Positions 7,166 to 7,296 of a DNA stretch of 7,296 bases are shown here, piece after piece. The notes under the pieces are model-generated. The model was not told the DNA's origin. It worked only from the letters and a program-made list of their open reading frames with translations, and made no database searches. Position numbers and translations under genes: made by a program. Source of the stretch: a bacterium. GTDB taxonomy: Bacteria > Latescibacterota > UBA2968 > UBA8231. Location: assembly GCA_027593305.1 (NCBI GenBank), contig JAQCJA010000232.1, positions 1 to 7,296 on the forward strand, given 5' to 3'. Within the stretch, counting starts at the first letter, position 1. Each line of letters begins with the position of its first letter.

Positions 7166-7181
7166 CCGGTACTATACCCGG
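7166..7181 (-). promoter_or_regulatory. Possible -10 element inside a small inverted repeat, before the activase-glycyl radical enzyme operon
   Basis: On the minus strand TATAGT (7176-7171) matches a -10 box at five of six positions. It is enclosed by an imperfect inverted repeat, CCGGGTA-TAG-TACCGG. No good -35 element lies 16-18 bases upstream; TTGTTT is nearer 26 bases away. I see no clear FNR-type site (TTGAT-N4-ATCAA). Transcription from this box would start almost at the ribosome site, giving a very short leader. A tentative call. Confidence 0.25.
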
Positions 7182-7239
7182 ATTCGAGGTCGGAATGCCA
7201 GACAAACAATGGGCGACTCACAGTGCGACCGGTGGTCCG

Positions 7240-7296
7240 TCAGGTCGAGCGCGGCAGGGCCTGCTGATCTCCTAGCATCCGCAGGAGTCTGGCCTT
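7240..7296 (-). CDS. Possible 3' tail of an upstream minus-strand gene, cut by the window edge
   Basis: Read from the right edge on the minus strand, 18 codons are open and end in TGA (7242-7240). The peptide KARLLRMLGDQQALPRST has a plausible protein C-terminus composition for a GC-rich genome. The other two minus-strand frames either stop at once or run on into the region just ahead of the activase. If real, this gene lies 89 bases upstream of the activase, in the same direction, and could belong to the same locus. The fragment is too short to assign a family, and an 18-codon open stretch can occur by chance. Confidence 0.3.
   Translation of the reverse strand, partial: KARLLRMLGDQQALPRST

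Noticed and set aside
1..7296. tRNA or rRNA genes, CRISPR arrays, insertion-sequence ends or tandem repeats
   Set aside because: By eye I found no cloverleaf, regularly spaced repeats, transposase motifs or terminal inverted repeats. The deletion-like junction near 3785 has no flanking repeat that I could recognise.

Overview
This is a GC-rich bacterial window of about 7.3 kb with tightly packed genes. Nothing in it fixes the taxon. The organism is probably anaerobic or facultative, because a glycyl radical enzyme and its activase occupy the right half. A RecQ of the 'Zn-cluster after winged helix' type and traces of an enolase-superfamily sugar-acid enzyme and a glycogen phosphorylase fit a carbohydrate-using environmental lineage, possibly one known mainly from metagenomes. 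That last point is inference.

Left block, + strand (1-3417): an M28-type zinc aminopeptidase open at the left edge, a small four-helix membrane protein of the YrdB/DUF2568 family, and a 642-residue RecQ helicase. The gaps are 9 and 18 bases, so they probably share a transcript, although the three products have no obvious common task.

Middle (3418-4010): about 0.6 kb with no intact gene, holding two gene tails back to back. The minus strand carries the last ~114 codons of a mandelate racemase/muconate lactonizing enzyme (enolase superfamily). The plus strand carries the last ~50 codons of a glycogen/maltodextrin phosphorylase (glgP). Both lose homology at the same point near 3783-3792. One deletion between two divergent genes would produce exactly this; a chimeric assembly join is the main alternative.

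Right block, minus strand (4011-7150): a two-gene operon, transcribed right to left. A radical-SAM glycyl-radical-enzyme activase with two ferredoxin-type clusters comes first, then, after 11 bases, a 726-residue glycyl radical enzyme. The enzyme has a clear C-terminal glycyl radical site (G701) and thiyl cysteine (C376). The cysteine lies in GCNW, not in the Cys-x-Glu of the dehydratase/lyase branch or the Cys-Cys of pyruvate formate-lyase, so its substrate cannot be read from the sequence. This pair is the best candidate here for undescribed chemistry. The last ~57 bases may hold the 3' tail of another minus-strand gene.
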